From contig CM026559.1 of NCBI GenBank assembly GCA_015143295.1, positions 20,536,826-20,600,825 of the forward strand: a stretch of 64,000 bases of DNA, written 5' to 3'. Both the position numbers and the translations under genes were made by a program. The first letter of the stretch is position 1; the number at the start of each line of letters is the position of its first letter. The notes under the pieces are model-generated. The model did not search any database, was not told the origin of the DNA, and was given only the letters and a program-made list of their open reading frames with translations. This document shows, one piece after another, positions 44,824 to 54,289 of this stretch. Origin of the DNA: Tetracentron sinense. Lineage: Eukaryota > Streptophyta > Magnoliopsida > Trochodendrales > Trochodendraceae.

Positions 44824-46180
44824 ATGCCGCCAAGAGTGAAGAACCCTGGCAAGAAATTAGTGGAGATGAAGAAGACGAGTACAAAAGGAAAGGAAGCTAC
44901 GAGTTCTTCAAGGCATTCTCAGTCTCTCTTCATTTCCACCAAAGCTTTTAAGTAATATCAAACCGTGTTTGCCAAGCTTACCCCTATATACGGTAAAATC
45001 GTGCACTTTTATTTCTCTCTGAAAATGGATTAAATCTAATCCATGATTGGTTCAAATCCCTCCATTGGACCACATTCCTAGAATACAAGAAGTCCATGTA
45101 CCCTGACTTTATGCGAAAATTCTATACCAACTTCAAATATGATGAAAAGACTGCCGAAATTTCTACTCGTCTTCATACAAAGACCTTCACATTTCCTAGA
45201 AAAATCCTTGAATAGATCTTTCATCTTCCCAGTGGTGAGTTCCAAATTTACACCACAAACCAGTGGGTTGTACACTCTGGTTTCAATGTAATTGATGCTC
45301 TAAAGCATATGTGCATCAATAAAAACATTTCCAAGGCTTTCCACCTGGCCTGAAGGACCTCACCCTCAAGGCTAGATTAATCCATCATATTATTTCGTAT
45401 AATATCACTCCTAGGGGAGGTGGTAGAGACCACGTGTCTTACTTTGACATTTTCTTGATGTGGTGCATTCTCACCACCAAGCCTATTGACCTGACTTACA
45501 TTATATTCCATCAAATGTTAGAGGCTTCCAAGAAGGACAGTGGTCATCTACCTTTTGGACTTGCTTTGACCCGTCTCTTAAAATTCTTCAAAATTCCCCT
45601 TTATATCTATCTTGATAGAGTGGATGCTTCAGACAATGATTATTACTCAAAGGCTACCATCAGAAGAATAGGATATGCTTGGATCAAAGATAATCATGTT
45701 TGGGTTTCCAAACCCATTGCTCTAGCTCCTTCTCATGATCCAGCTCCTACCCCAGATCCTTCTACTTCAGTTCCTATTGACTCCATTCCTAACTCTACTC
45801 CTGCTCCCATTCCTACTCCATTTCCAGTATCTGATTCTACTCCTACTCCTGTTATCCCTACCTTAGCTCTTGTATCTTCAGATATTCCATCTTCCTCAGC
45901 AGTAGAGTCAGAGATTGAGCCAGAGAGAGACATCCCTGAGCCATCATATCAGAGAAAGGACTCGCCTCAATTTGAGAATGCAGGACAATTTGACTTTCAT
46001 GAGTCCCCGAGGAGACCTGTAATGTTAGAAGACCAGATGAGCCTGATGACTAGTCAGATAGCCTCTATGGCTACTAGTATGGAGCACTTTCAGTTAGAGA
46101 TGAGGGAGAGTCAGCTGAGATTTCAGGCTGAGATCATAGAGAGGATAGCTGCTCTTGAGGCTAGCATAGCCAAAATTTAG
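44824..46180 (+). pseudogene. 3' accessory ORF of element B (plant transposon protein-like)
   Basis: Starts MPPRVKNPGKKLVEMKKTS at the first ATG after the putative TATA box; a basic, Ser-rich start ends at a TAA near 44949. Frames further on read YKKSMYPDFMRKFYTNFKYD, LHTKTFTFPRKILE (stop) and, from 45434, MSYFDIFLMWCILTTKPIDL, HQMLEASKKDSGHLPFGLAL, a Pro/Thr/Ser-rich linker (about 100 residues) and a coiled coil (MTSQIASMATSMEHFQLEMR). The order and spacing match the intact 3' ORF of element F (FYSNF..., IDLAAHIIDLMIQAH, ALPFGSLITKLL). It resembles the domain annotated as putative plant transposon protein. Stops and frameshifts make it non-functional. It occupies the env-like position; I see no membrane segments. 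Confidence 0.72.
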
Positions 46181-47106
46181 TCAGATGAGAGAGATTCGAG
46201 GCAGTAGACCCTCGATTGGATGAGATTAGTACTAATGGGGTTGTGGTAAAGAACAAAGTAGATTCTATTCTCTCCCTGATTAAGAGAAAGGCAGTAGATG
46301 CCTTAGAGCATAGTGAGAGGTTGAGAGATGATGCCTCCAACATCAATCAAGCAGTCAAAGTTAAAGGTTCCTACCTCCATTAGATTTCATCATTAGTGGG
46401 TGCTCAGGCTCCGATCATTAGTGATACAGCTTCTTGAGTGACTTAGGTAACTGTTGAGCTTATGGATATCCAGGCTTGCATGTCACACATCTTAGTTCCT
46501 TTGGATGTAGAGGTTCTAGTGAGACCTCAAGAGAGACCCCATGCACAGACTATCTCCAGTGACAACACTCCTACTAACCCTAAGGGTAAGGTCAAGTTAT
46601 CTCAAAAGAGAAAGAGAGACGAAGGAAAATGAAGACGGTTTTTCTCTTTCTTTTTTTTTTGCTTTACCATGTGCTGAATGAATGCATTTCTTTTTGTTTT
46701 TAATTTTTCTTGGAGAAATACAAATTTTTCTTGAACACTTTTTTTCTTGGAAGGATAAACTAAGTATAATGTGCTTGTCATACTTTGGATATATATACAA
46801 TGACGATCTTTAAAAGCCTCCGTGTAATTTTTTTTTGGGCATATGTATTTTTTATAATGCCAAGGGGGAGAAGAATGAATATGACTTTGACTTGTAATTT
46901 TTGTGTGAATGCTTGTGAATGTCATACCTTGTTATGTCTCATGTATTCTTAAAAATCTTGAAATATCTAAAATATGCATATGACTTAAAATTTGTCAAAA
47001 TTTATGTAAATGCATATGTTTTGGGAGAGCCACCTCAAAAATTTTGTTTAAATTATATATTGAAGGGGAGACTTTTCCCAAGTCATTTCATTATTATGTC
47101 ATCATC
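46181..47106. other. 3' non-coding part of element B
   Basis: Glu/Arg-rich sequence continues weakly past 46180 (GAGAGAGATTCGAGGCAG), then the region becomes AT-rich with AGGGGGAGAAGAATG at 46863. No separate gene is recognised. Confidence 0.5.
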
Positions 47107-47120
47107 AAAAAAGGGGAGAT
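47107..47120 (+). promoter_or_regulatory. Polypurine tract of element B
   Basis: AAAAAAGGGGAGAT lies directly before the 3' LTR start TGTTAGCCTACCC. Confidence 0.85.
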
Positions 47121-47188
47121 TGTTAGCCTACCCTATGTACCGCAAATTGATTATGACACAATAATGCAATAAGCTTTTTGGTACTAAT
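47121..47188 (+). repeat. 3' LTR of element B, first piece
   Basis: TGTTAGCCTACCCTATGTAC ... GGTACTAAT matches the first bases of the 5' LTR and is cut by element C at 47189. The last five bases (CTAAT, 47184-47188) are the TSD of C. Confidence 0.93.
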
Positions 47189-48849
47189 TGTAAGCACCCA
47201 ATTTTTACACCCCTAGCTAACCATGGTCAAGTCCCTTAACTATGACAATCCCCAGCCAAGTCCCCTTAGCCGTAGGTAAAATCTTAACAAACCCTAGGTA
47301 TCACCCTATCCAAACCATAGGATTTAGCCCGAGTTAAGCCCTAACCCTAGGTAAACCCTAGCCTAACTTTAGGTAAACCCTAGTTTAACCCTAGGACCAA
47401 ACCCTAGTCCAAAAACTTAGGTAGAGCCGAGCCCTAGCCTAGCCCTAACTGAGCCCTATCCAAGCCCTAAACCAAGCCCTAGGCACTTAGGGCTTAAACC
47501 CTAGGTCCTCAAAGCCCTAGAAGTCCAAGATCTCGGCCTAGGCCCATGCCCAGGCCAAAAAAAATTCAAAACCAACCTGTACCACATGACTGCAAGGGGC
47601 CGAAGGCCTGTTGGTTAAAAACCAACAGTGTCGGCCAACACCCCCTGGTTTTCTCTTCTGCAGCACACCAGCTCCACTGCACAGTCAAGCACGCCTGCAC
47701 CACCACTCTTCCGACCTGCACAGCCTCTCCAGTTCATGAGAGCTCCACCAAATCCTATCCTAACGTCATGGTGTCCCCATGGCTCTCCACTATAAATGGA
47801 ATACCCCCATGACCGTGAGACCCACTACACAGACCTCACTCCGAATCCCTGTCCGAATCCAAGCATAAGCCCTAGTCCAGCACCTCTAGGCCTTCCCAAT
47901 AGCTCCACGAAGCCCTTGTCCCCTTCCTAAAGCCTGGGTAGCAACACCACCATGCTCCACCGCCTGTAGCAGTACCTCAGCCACGCACAGCGCCACCATC
48001 GAGCAACCAAGCGAAGGCAGCAGGGTAGGGCTTCCCCCTACCCATTTACTTCCTATTTTGAATGTTCATGTGAGCCCCTAGTCCATTCTAGGGGACTGGT
48101 TTCTTTCATTTTGTAGGTAAACCCATTAAAGGGTCTCCCCCACCTTCATCATAGGTGTGGGGAACCCCCTAAGGGTATAGCACCACCTTAGGTAGCTTCA
48201 GCAGGGTTCTAGAGGTCCATCAAGTCATGAGGAAACCCCTAGATATACCCCCATAGCAGCCCCATAGGGCCTCGATGCATTTCCAGAAAAATTACAGGGT
48301 GTCGGTAAACTCAGTACCGACACCCCTGAGCGTTCTATTTCAGGGCCTGTGGGCCCCACCTGAGCACTTCCAGGGCCCACTAAAAGGCCTGGGTAGGACC
48401 TCATGATATCCCCTTCATTTTACCTGAACACTTCGAGACCCGTAGTTAATTCTAACCTGGGTTAAATTTCAAAAAAACCAAAAACTGTCAGAATGTCAAC
48501 AATTAGGTTGCCGATATTCATCATTTTATATGAATGGTGACAGTGCCACTTTGGCACACTATGGGGCCCACTCCAGGCTATCATTTGGGACCACCCCAAG
48601 TTCATTTTGTTCATTGTGTTCACCTCTTCAAAACCAGGGGTCAAGCACCCCCTAACTCACCCCCTAACTCAAGTTACAGGGGTGCAAAGTCGGATAAAAA
48701 AACCCAAACTGTCGGTAATCTATCTACTGACAGTGTGGATTTTTGCATTTTCAAAGCTATACAATGGGCCCACAGCCCATGGGGACTCTCCACTAGGCCT
48801 CACCTGACCCCTGGGGTCCATTTCCAGCATGCCCAGCCCATGCCCTTGC

Positions 48850-49200
48850 CTTAAACATGGTTAACTCAACCATGATTAAGAGTTAACCATGGTTAATTGG
48901 CCAAACCAACTTGGAAAAATCTGAAAAAATTCTTAAAAATCTAAAATATTTTAAAACTTAGGGAAATGATACTTTTAAATTGCATGCTCATGCCTAACCA
49001 TGGTTAGATGAGCTTAACCATGATTAACACTTGATTTAACTATGATTAATCCCATTTAAGCCCTAAAAAATCCCAAAAATCATAGAAAATCCCAAATGGC
49101 AATATAAATCCAAATCTAACTCTGTACATTGCCCAACCTTGGTTATCTAGACTAACCATGGTTAAACATATGTCTTAACTATGGTTAGTCTATTTAACTT
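48850..49200. promoter_or_regulatory. AACCATGGTT palindrome cluster in solo LTR C
   Basis: TTAACCATGGTTAA, CTAACCATGGTTAG, ACTAACCATGGTTAAA and several one-mismatch forms (AACCATGATTAA, AACTATGGTTAG) recur through about 350 bp. LTR D also has CTAACCGCGGTTAG and TTAACCATGGTTGA near 27411-27440. A role as protein-binding sites is inferred. Confidence 0.45.
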
Positions 49201-49309
49201 GGAAAAATTTGGAGAAAATCCCTAAAAATGTTCAAACAACTAAAGGACCATAATCATACGTTGGACCTTGCCCAACCCCAGTTAGCAACTCTAAACAGTT
49301 AAACCCCTT

Positions 49310-49620
49310 TTGGCCTATCGGGTCAAACTCAAAGCCTACCGAGCCCAACTCGAAGCCTACCGGGCTTACCCTTGGTTTTTGGGCCTAACCCAAAGCCTAC
49401 CAGGCTTACCCTTGACCTCCGGGTCCATCCAAGGCCTATCAGGCCTAATCTTGACCTACCGAGCCCAACCCTTAGTCTACCGGACTAAACCCTAGCCTCC
49501 AAGCTCACACCCTTGGCCTACCGGGCCTAAATCCTAGTTTATCGGACTACCCTTTGGCCTACCCGGCCCAATACCATACACTTGACCAACCTCGGTCAAC
49601 TCAACCCTAATCTACCAGAC
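49310..49620. repeat. Degenerate CCTACCGGGC repeat in solo LTR C
   Basis: Irregular units around GGCCTACCGGGCTTACCCTT, with variants CCTACCGAGCCCAAC and CCTATCAGGCC, repeat about ten times. Confidence 0.7.
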
Positions 49621-49686
49621 TAGACCCTAAGTCATCCTTGGTGCACACACAATACTCCCCTAGCCTTGCCACGGGTTCAAGTACCA

Positions 49687-49734
49687 GAACTACACTCGGT
49701 CTGATCTCACCCCAATGTGAGTACGTAGGCAACC
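49687..49734 (+). other. Conserved hairpin motif of the Ogre/Tat LTR
   Basis: GAACTAC and CTCAC pair with GTGAG and GTAG across a CCCAAT loop, followed by GCAACC. The same block lies in both LTRs of D (27243-27290 and 39549-39596, minus) and in the D interior (31927-31970, 35932-35975, minus). Stem bases differ between copies in compensatory ways. Confidence 0.6.
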
Positions 49735-49816
49735 CAACCCGGGTTCGACCCTAGTTTAGCTTTTCCCTTCTTGGATTAGTATAAACTAAAACCTAAGGCA
49801 TTTGACTAATCATTGA

Positions 49817-51049
49817 TGAAATTTATCCAGATCAATGATCTCTAAGACCTAGAGGGGGGGTGAATAGGTCTATCTAATAATTTCTAACCAATTTTAAATT
49901 TTCAATTAATATGTTTAGAAATCAACAATTAATTCAATCAGACAATCCACACAAATCAAACACAGAAGATTTTTACGTGGAAAACCCTAACGGGAAAAAA
50001 CCACGGGACCTTGTCCAGCAATAAACTTCACTATGAAAAGATATCAAGTACAAGACAAGACCTTACCAAAACAGAAACGACGTTCCTAGGTATAGACTCT
50101 TACTCTTGATTTCCACGAACCAGCAGGTTCGATCTCCGCCTTAGCAGCTTCGGTTCCACACCGACCAAATCTTTTCAAGCAACTTCAAATCCACGATCAC
50201 ACACGATCGATCTCCTTCCACGAAGGCTCCGGATCAAACACCGGACACACACACAAGGTGTAGGGTTGTGAATCAATTTAGTAAATTTCAAACCCTAGAG
50301 GGATCTCATACAGATCTGAGATCACACAATGCAAGATCAAAGATTTTAATCTATACTTGCATTCTCTAGGATCTAAGAAAGAGGAGGGATCAACAAAGAT
50401 CTAATAAAAACAATTAGAAAAACCCTAGAAGAGTTTCTCAGACCTCTACTCTTTCAAAAATTATCAAAGACGCGAATTAGGTCTCTCAAAAGTTGTTTAT
50501 ATAGGGTTAAAAAAAGAATCCAGAAAAAGAAAAATTCTTTTTACGAGGACCGATCGATCGGTGCTCACAACCGATCGCTCGGTTCACAACCGATCGATCG
50601 GTTCTAATGACCGATCGCTCGGTCTTAAAACATCTCTCTGGAAAATTTCCCCATACAAATATTTAGTCCAGTCGATAGCCACCGATCGCTCGGTAGGCGA
50701 CCGATCGATCGGTCGCAATACCGAGCGATCGGTTGAGACAGAATTTTTGCCAAAATTAATTCATTTTATTTTTATTTGATTCAACTAATATCAAATAACT
50801 TTGGTAGGCTTAAAACTATCCTCCTAGGTATTTTTAGAGTTATCTAAGTCAAATCAAACCTAGGTAGGGGTCTCTAAGTCCATTACCTGTCTAGATCCGG
50901 AGTAGAACCTTTTTCTTCTCTTTCTTCTATCTTCTTTAAGCTTTAGCTCTTCTCTTCTTTTCGGACAAGTTGAACATGACTCGACGACTCGACTCAACTG
51001 ACCTATCTAATGATCACGGAATTTGCCAACACCTATTTAGGGATTTACA
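49817..51049 (-). repeat. 3' LTR of element F (1233 bp)
   Basis: On the minus strand it starts TGTAAATCCCTAAATAGGTG at 51049 and ends GATCTGGATAAATTTCA at 49817. It has the same length as the 5' LTR and appears identical. Confidence 0.95.
50496..50733 (-). promoter_or_regulatory. LTR F promoter: CCGATCGATCGG module and TATA box
   Basis: Seven ACCGATCGATCGGT-type palindromes (50549-50733) in groups of three and four flank a core whose minus strand includes GTATGGGGAAATTTTCCAGA. The TATA box CTATATAAA lies at 50504-50496, 44 bp downstream. Group sizes, core and orientation to transcription match the gypsy LTR A module at 3124-3310. Confidence 0.75.
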
Positions 51050-51061
51050 ATCTCCCCCTTT
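51050..51061 (-). promoter_or_regulatory. Polypurine tract of element F
   Basis: The minus strand reads AAAGGGGGAGAT directly before the 3' LTR start TGTAAATCC. Confidence 0.85.
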
Positions 51062-51593
51062 GGCAATTCCGGGACAAAACAAAACTAGGTTCAAATTTTC
51101 CCAATTGATTCAAAAATGGAAAATTGACCTTTACATGACTCAAAAATAATTACATGACTTTTGACATGTTAACTTGTCATGATTTACCAAACTTAGAACC
51201 TGTTTGCCTGCACATGCTAAATCAAAAACCTGTGAAGCATGGGAAATAACATATAGGATGAAAATATGCATAACCATTCAAAACCATTCACAATGCATAA
51301 CAGGTTAGTATTCCAAAAGCTCATCCATCATCCATAACACAATCCATAACATCTATAATACCATTCTCCCCCTTTTTGGCTCGAAATGCCAAAGGTGGAT
51401 TAGAAAAGAAAAGCAGAAACCATTGAAAGGAGATGAGATAGAAAGTAATGAGCATAAACCATTCAAATGTATACATCCATAACAAGTCAATAATTACCAA
51501 GAAGGTTTGTACTAAGTACAACCAAGACAAAATACATCAAAATGGTAAACAAAGTCTGTCACTCGACTAAAAAACAACTTCTATCACGAACCA

Positions 51594-52883
51594 TCACTCT
51601 TGCTCATCATCAGAAGTGAGCTGTGACTCATAGTAAGCTCGAAAATCTCGAACATCTCTCTGTACCCCAAGCACGGCTGCATCGAGAGATCCAAGTCTAC
51701 CACGAACCTCTATAGTAAACTCCTCGTATGAAGAAATATGAGTCCGGAGATCCATCTGCATCTCGCTCATCATCCTCCCAAGATCGTCCATAGTGGTCGG
51801 AGGAGGACGAGATGATCCAGCACCAACTTCTGCTCCCTCCTCTGTATCTCGAACTGAGGCATGTGAAAAACTCTGAGCTAGGGTCTTTTTGGTGATTGGA
51901 CCCTTAGGAACTCGAGTAGGAACACCAGGAGGAGCGATAACTCCTTGAGAACCAAGAAGTTTAGTGATGAGTGAACCAAATGGTAGGGCTCCAACTGCTG
52001 TATTAGTTTGATGGGCTTGGATCATCAAGTCAATGATGTGAGCGGCAAGATCAATATCACGCCCACGTAGAAGACTAAACAAAAATCTAGCTCTATCTTC
52101 CCTAAGGTCCGCAGTATGAACCTTGGGATGGATATTTGCACTCATAACTAGGTTTACTAGTCTAGCATCCTTAGTGAGTTTCGCCACTTCAATAAGAGAC
52201 CCAACCCAAAACGAAGGAGTACCACTTAGAAAGGTAACTACATGTTCCATGGAGTCTTTATCCTCATCAGTTTTATAATTATAAGGATAATATGCATTTG
52301 GAACTCGAGGACACCCAAGGAATTTAGAAACCAAATCAGCATTTATGACAACAGATTGTTCTAATGCTCGAGATTTGAATGACCATTTTTTCTGGTTGAT
52401 TTCAGAAAAATTAGAGTAAAATTCTCTAACTAACTGGACAGAAGCAGGACCGGATAAGGTAAGCATACCTTCCCATTGACGATCTGAAATGAGAGTAGGA
52501 AGATAATAATCACCAAAATCAGAAATATGTATGTCCCTTTCAACCATAACACCTTTCTTGCTAAAATACTCACTATAGAGTTGAGCAGCAGTAGGACTGA
52601 TAAACTGGGATAACTTACTAGACTGGGAAGATGAAGCTTTACCTTTATTTTTCCGAGTTTTATCAGCCAGAGATTTTTGACGATTCTCAATTGTAGAATC
52701 AATCATTCTACGAATTGGCCTGTCCCCAATGGAAATACCATGCCCTATTGGAGTGAAAGTAAAGGGCTCTAGGTTTTCCTCATCTTGAGGAGGATCCTCT
52801 TGGTTGTTGAGGACCAACCTCCGACGTTTGGGGATGCCAGACATGAGATAGGCAAGAAGGATTAACGACAAAACGAAAGCCAT
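51594..52883 (-). CDS. 3' accessory ORF of element F (429 aa), plant transposon protein-like
   Basis: Intact frame between pol and the 3' LTR, in the env-like position of SIRE elements. I chose ATG 52883 (MAFVLSLILLAYLMSGIPKR) because it is the first ATG after the internal TATA box; the frame itself stays open to 52928 without another ATG, and Met at 52844 (MSGIPKRRRLVLN) is an alternative. The first choice adds a 12-residue hydrophobic stretch of unknown meaning. Then come a basic/Ser-rich region, a globular core (LYSEYFSKKGVMVERDIHIS, FKSRALEQSVVINADLVSKF, IDLAAHIIDLMIQAHQTN, ALPFGSLITKLLG), a Ser/Pro linker and a C-terminal coiled coil ending ESQLTSDDEQE. It resembles the putative plant transposon protein domain. 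Biochemical function unknown. Element B has a decayed homologue at 44824-46180. Confidence 0.78.
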   Translation of the reverse strand: MAFVLSLILLAYLMSGIPKRRRLVLNNQEDPPQDEENLEPFTFTPIGHGISIGDRPIRRMIDSTIENRQKSLADKTRKNKGKASSSQSSKLSQFISPTAAQLYSEYFSKKGVMVERDIHISDFGDYYLPTLISDRQWEGMLTLSGPASVQLVREFYSNFSEINQKKWSFKSRALEQSVVINADLVSKFLGCPRVPNAYYPYNYKTDEDKDSMEHVVTFLSGTPSFWVGSLIEVAKLTKDARLVNLVMSANIHPKVHTADLREDRARFLFSLLRGRDIDLAAHIIDLMIQAHQTNTAVGALPFGSLITKLLGSQGVIAPPGVPTRVPKGPITKKTLAQSFSHASVRDTEEGAEVGAGSSRPPPTTMDDLGRMMSEMQMDLRTHISSYEEFTIEVRGRLGSLDAAVLGVQRDVRDFRAYYESQLTSDDEQE

Positions 52884-53061
52884 TGAAGAAAATGCAAGAA
52901 ATGATGCCCTAGATGAGAAAATGCACAACTCTTACCTTTTAGATGCTTGGGAAACCTTTAGAGTAGAATGGAATGTTCGTATGAAAGATTTGGAGGAGAG
53001 GAAACCGAGAGATCGCTCTGGAGATCGGAGAACAAGTGAACAAAAAAAATAGAAATGAGGG

Positions 53062-53119
53062 TTTTATAACCCTGTTCACGAAAGACCGATCGATCGGTCT
53101 TTAGCACCGAGCGATCGGT
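53062..53119 (-). promoter_or_regulatory. Putative internal promoter before the 3' ORF of element F
   Basis: A perfect 22-bp palindrome (53081-53102, centre GACCGATCGATCGGTC) and ACCGAGCGATCGGT (53106-53119) repeat the LTR F motif. On the minus strand TATAAAA follows at 53068-53062. No ATG occurs in the next 178 bp until the 3' ORF start at 52883. A promoter role is inferred. Confidence 0.55.
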
Positions 53120-54289
53120 GGTCTGAAAATTTTTCAAAAATTTTTACTGTTAAAACCTTTTCTCCCCCTCAACCAATGGAACATTTAAAATACATTTTCA
53201 CCTCAAAATGACCAACTGACCAAAAAAATGCAACATGTGATTTCATAAAAATCATAGATAATAATCACCCTAGAATTGATATATCAAGTATCGGTATAAA
53301 CAAGGATTATGAAAACATTAATTGATTTTCACCGGTGATTAAATATGGTATTTGCATCAAATTCACAATCAGAGTCAAGATACAATTAGAAGTAATGTGA
53401 GTATGAAATCAAAATTCATTACTTGACTCGTTGAATTGGTTTCCTTCCTTAATCTAGATTTTGACATTATATTTCAAATGGGACTCTAAAATTTTCAAAA
53501 GCTAGTTTTAAAACCAATAATCATCCATATTTATCTGATGAGCAATTTTTACCCCATATTTGACTAATAAATTTATTTCATTTCTTTTTCAGTCAAATTG
53601 TACTCATTATGTAAATTCTTTTTGGAGTACACATATATAGTCTCTAGCACACTGGTGACTTTCACTCAAGTGAGAAGGTAGCTCTTTCTAATGACAGTAG
53701 GGGCTTTCACACTAGCAATCCATATAGATACCTACTGTTTGTCTAGGTAGCCATTACTCACTGTTTGCATTCACTAGTAGCTATCACACAAACTCACAGG
53801 TAGTCCTCTCCATGTCAATATTTTTATATCTAGGGGGCTCACCTTATGGAATTTTTATGACATTGGTTATACTAGATTTGATTAATCTAGGGAACCATAT
53901 GGTATAATATCAGAACCTTTATATAGGAACTAAAACAATCTAAAGAATCAGTCAGAGTGCTTGTGCAAATTAGAACATCATTGTATGCTCAACTCTAACT
54001 GAGGTTAATTAGCATGACCAAATTCAATTACAAGATCGAACCAACAATTGAACTTTCCTATTTTATTCAATCCTATGATATATTTATCCTTGGATTATAT
54101 GGTTAAATATGATTTCAAGGAAATAACATTAAGCTAAAAGATAGGATAAATAAGGTCATATAAACACATTATTTTTTGCAATATTTTTCAATTTTTTGAA
54201 TGTTTTTGGATTTTTATTACTTAAAAAAAAATAGCTCTATGACTTAAATAGAACATGAAAAACACATAGGCTATGAAACCAGTACACCA
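53120..54289. other. Non-coding spacer between pol and internal promoter of element F
   Basis: About 1.2 kb of AT-rich sequence with no recognisable gene. It includes CTAGTAGCTATCACACAAACT-like short phrases repeated near 53640-53800. Confidence 0.6.

Noticed and set aside
45434-46180. Retroviral-type envelope gene in element B
   Set aside because: Position fits, but there is no signal peptide, fusion peptide or membrane anchor. Motif order matches the plant transposon protein-like ORF of element F instead.
47280-47530. CCCTAA/CCCTAG-rich stretch suggesting interstitial telomere DNA
   Set aside because: Units are irregular and not the plant CCCTAAA heptamer in tandem. It lies inside an Ogre/Tat solo LTR.
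50549-50733. Palindrome-spacer pattern resembling a CRISPR array
   Set aside because: Repeats are only 14 bp, spacers are 6-20 bp and irregular, the context is a plant LTR and there are no cas genes.
52927-52940. Strong splice donor-like AAGGTAAGAG on the minus strand before the 3' ORF of element F
   Set aside because: No suitable acceptor was found between it and the ORF core, so no intron is claimed.
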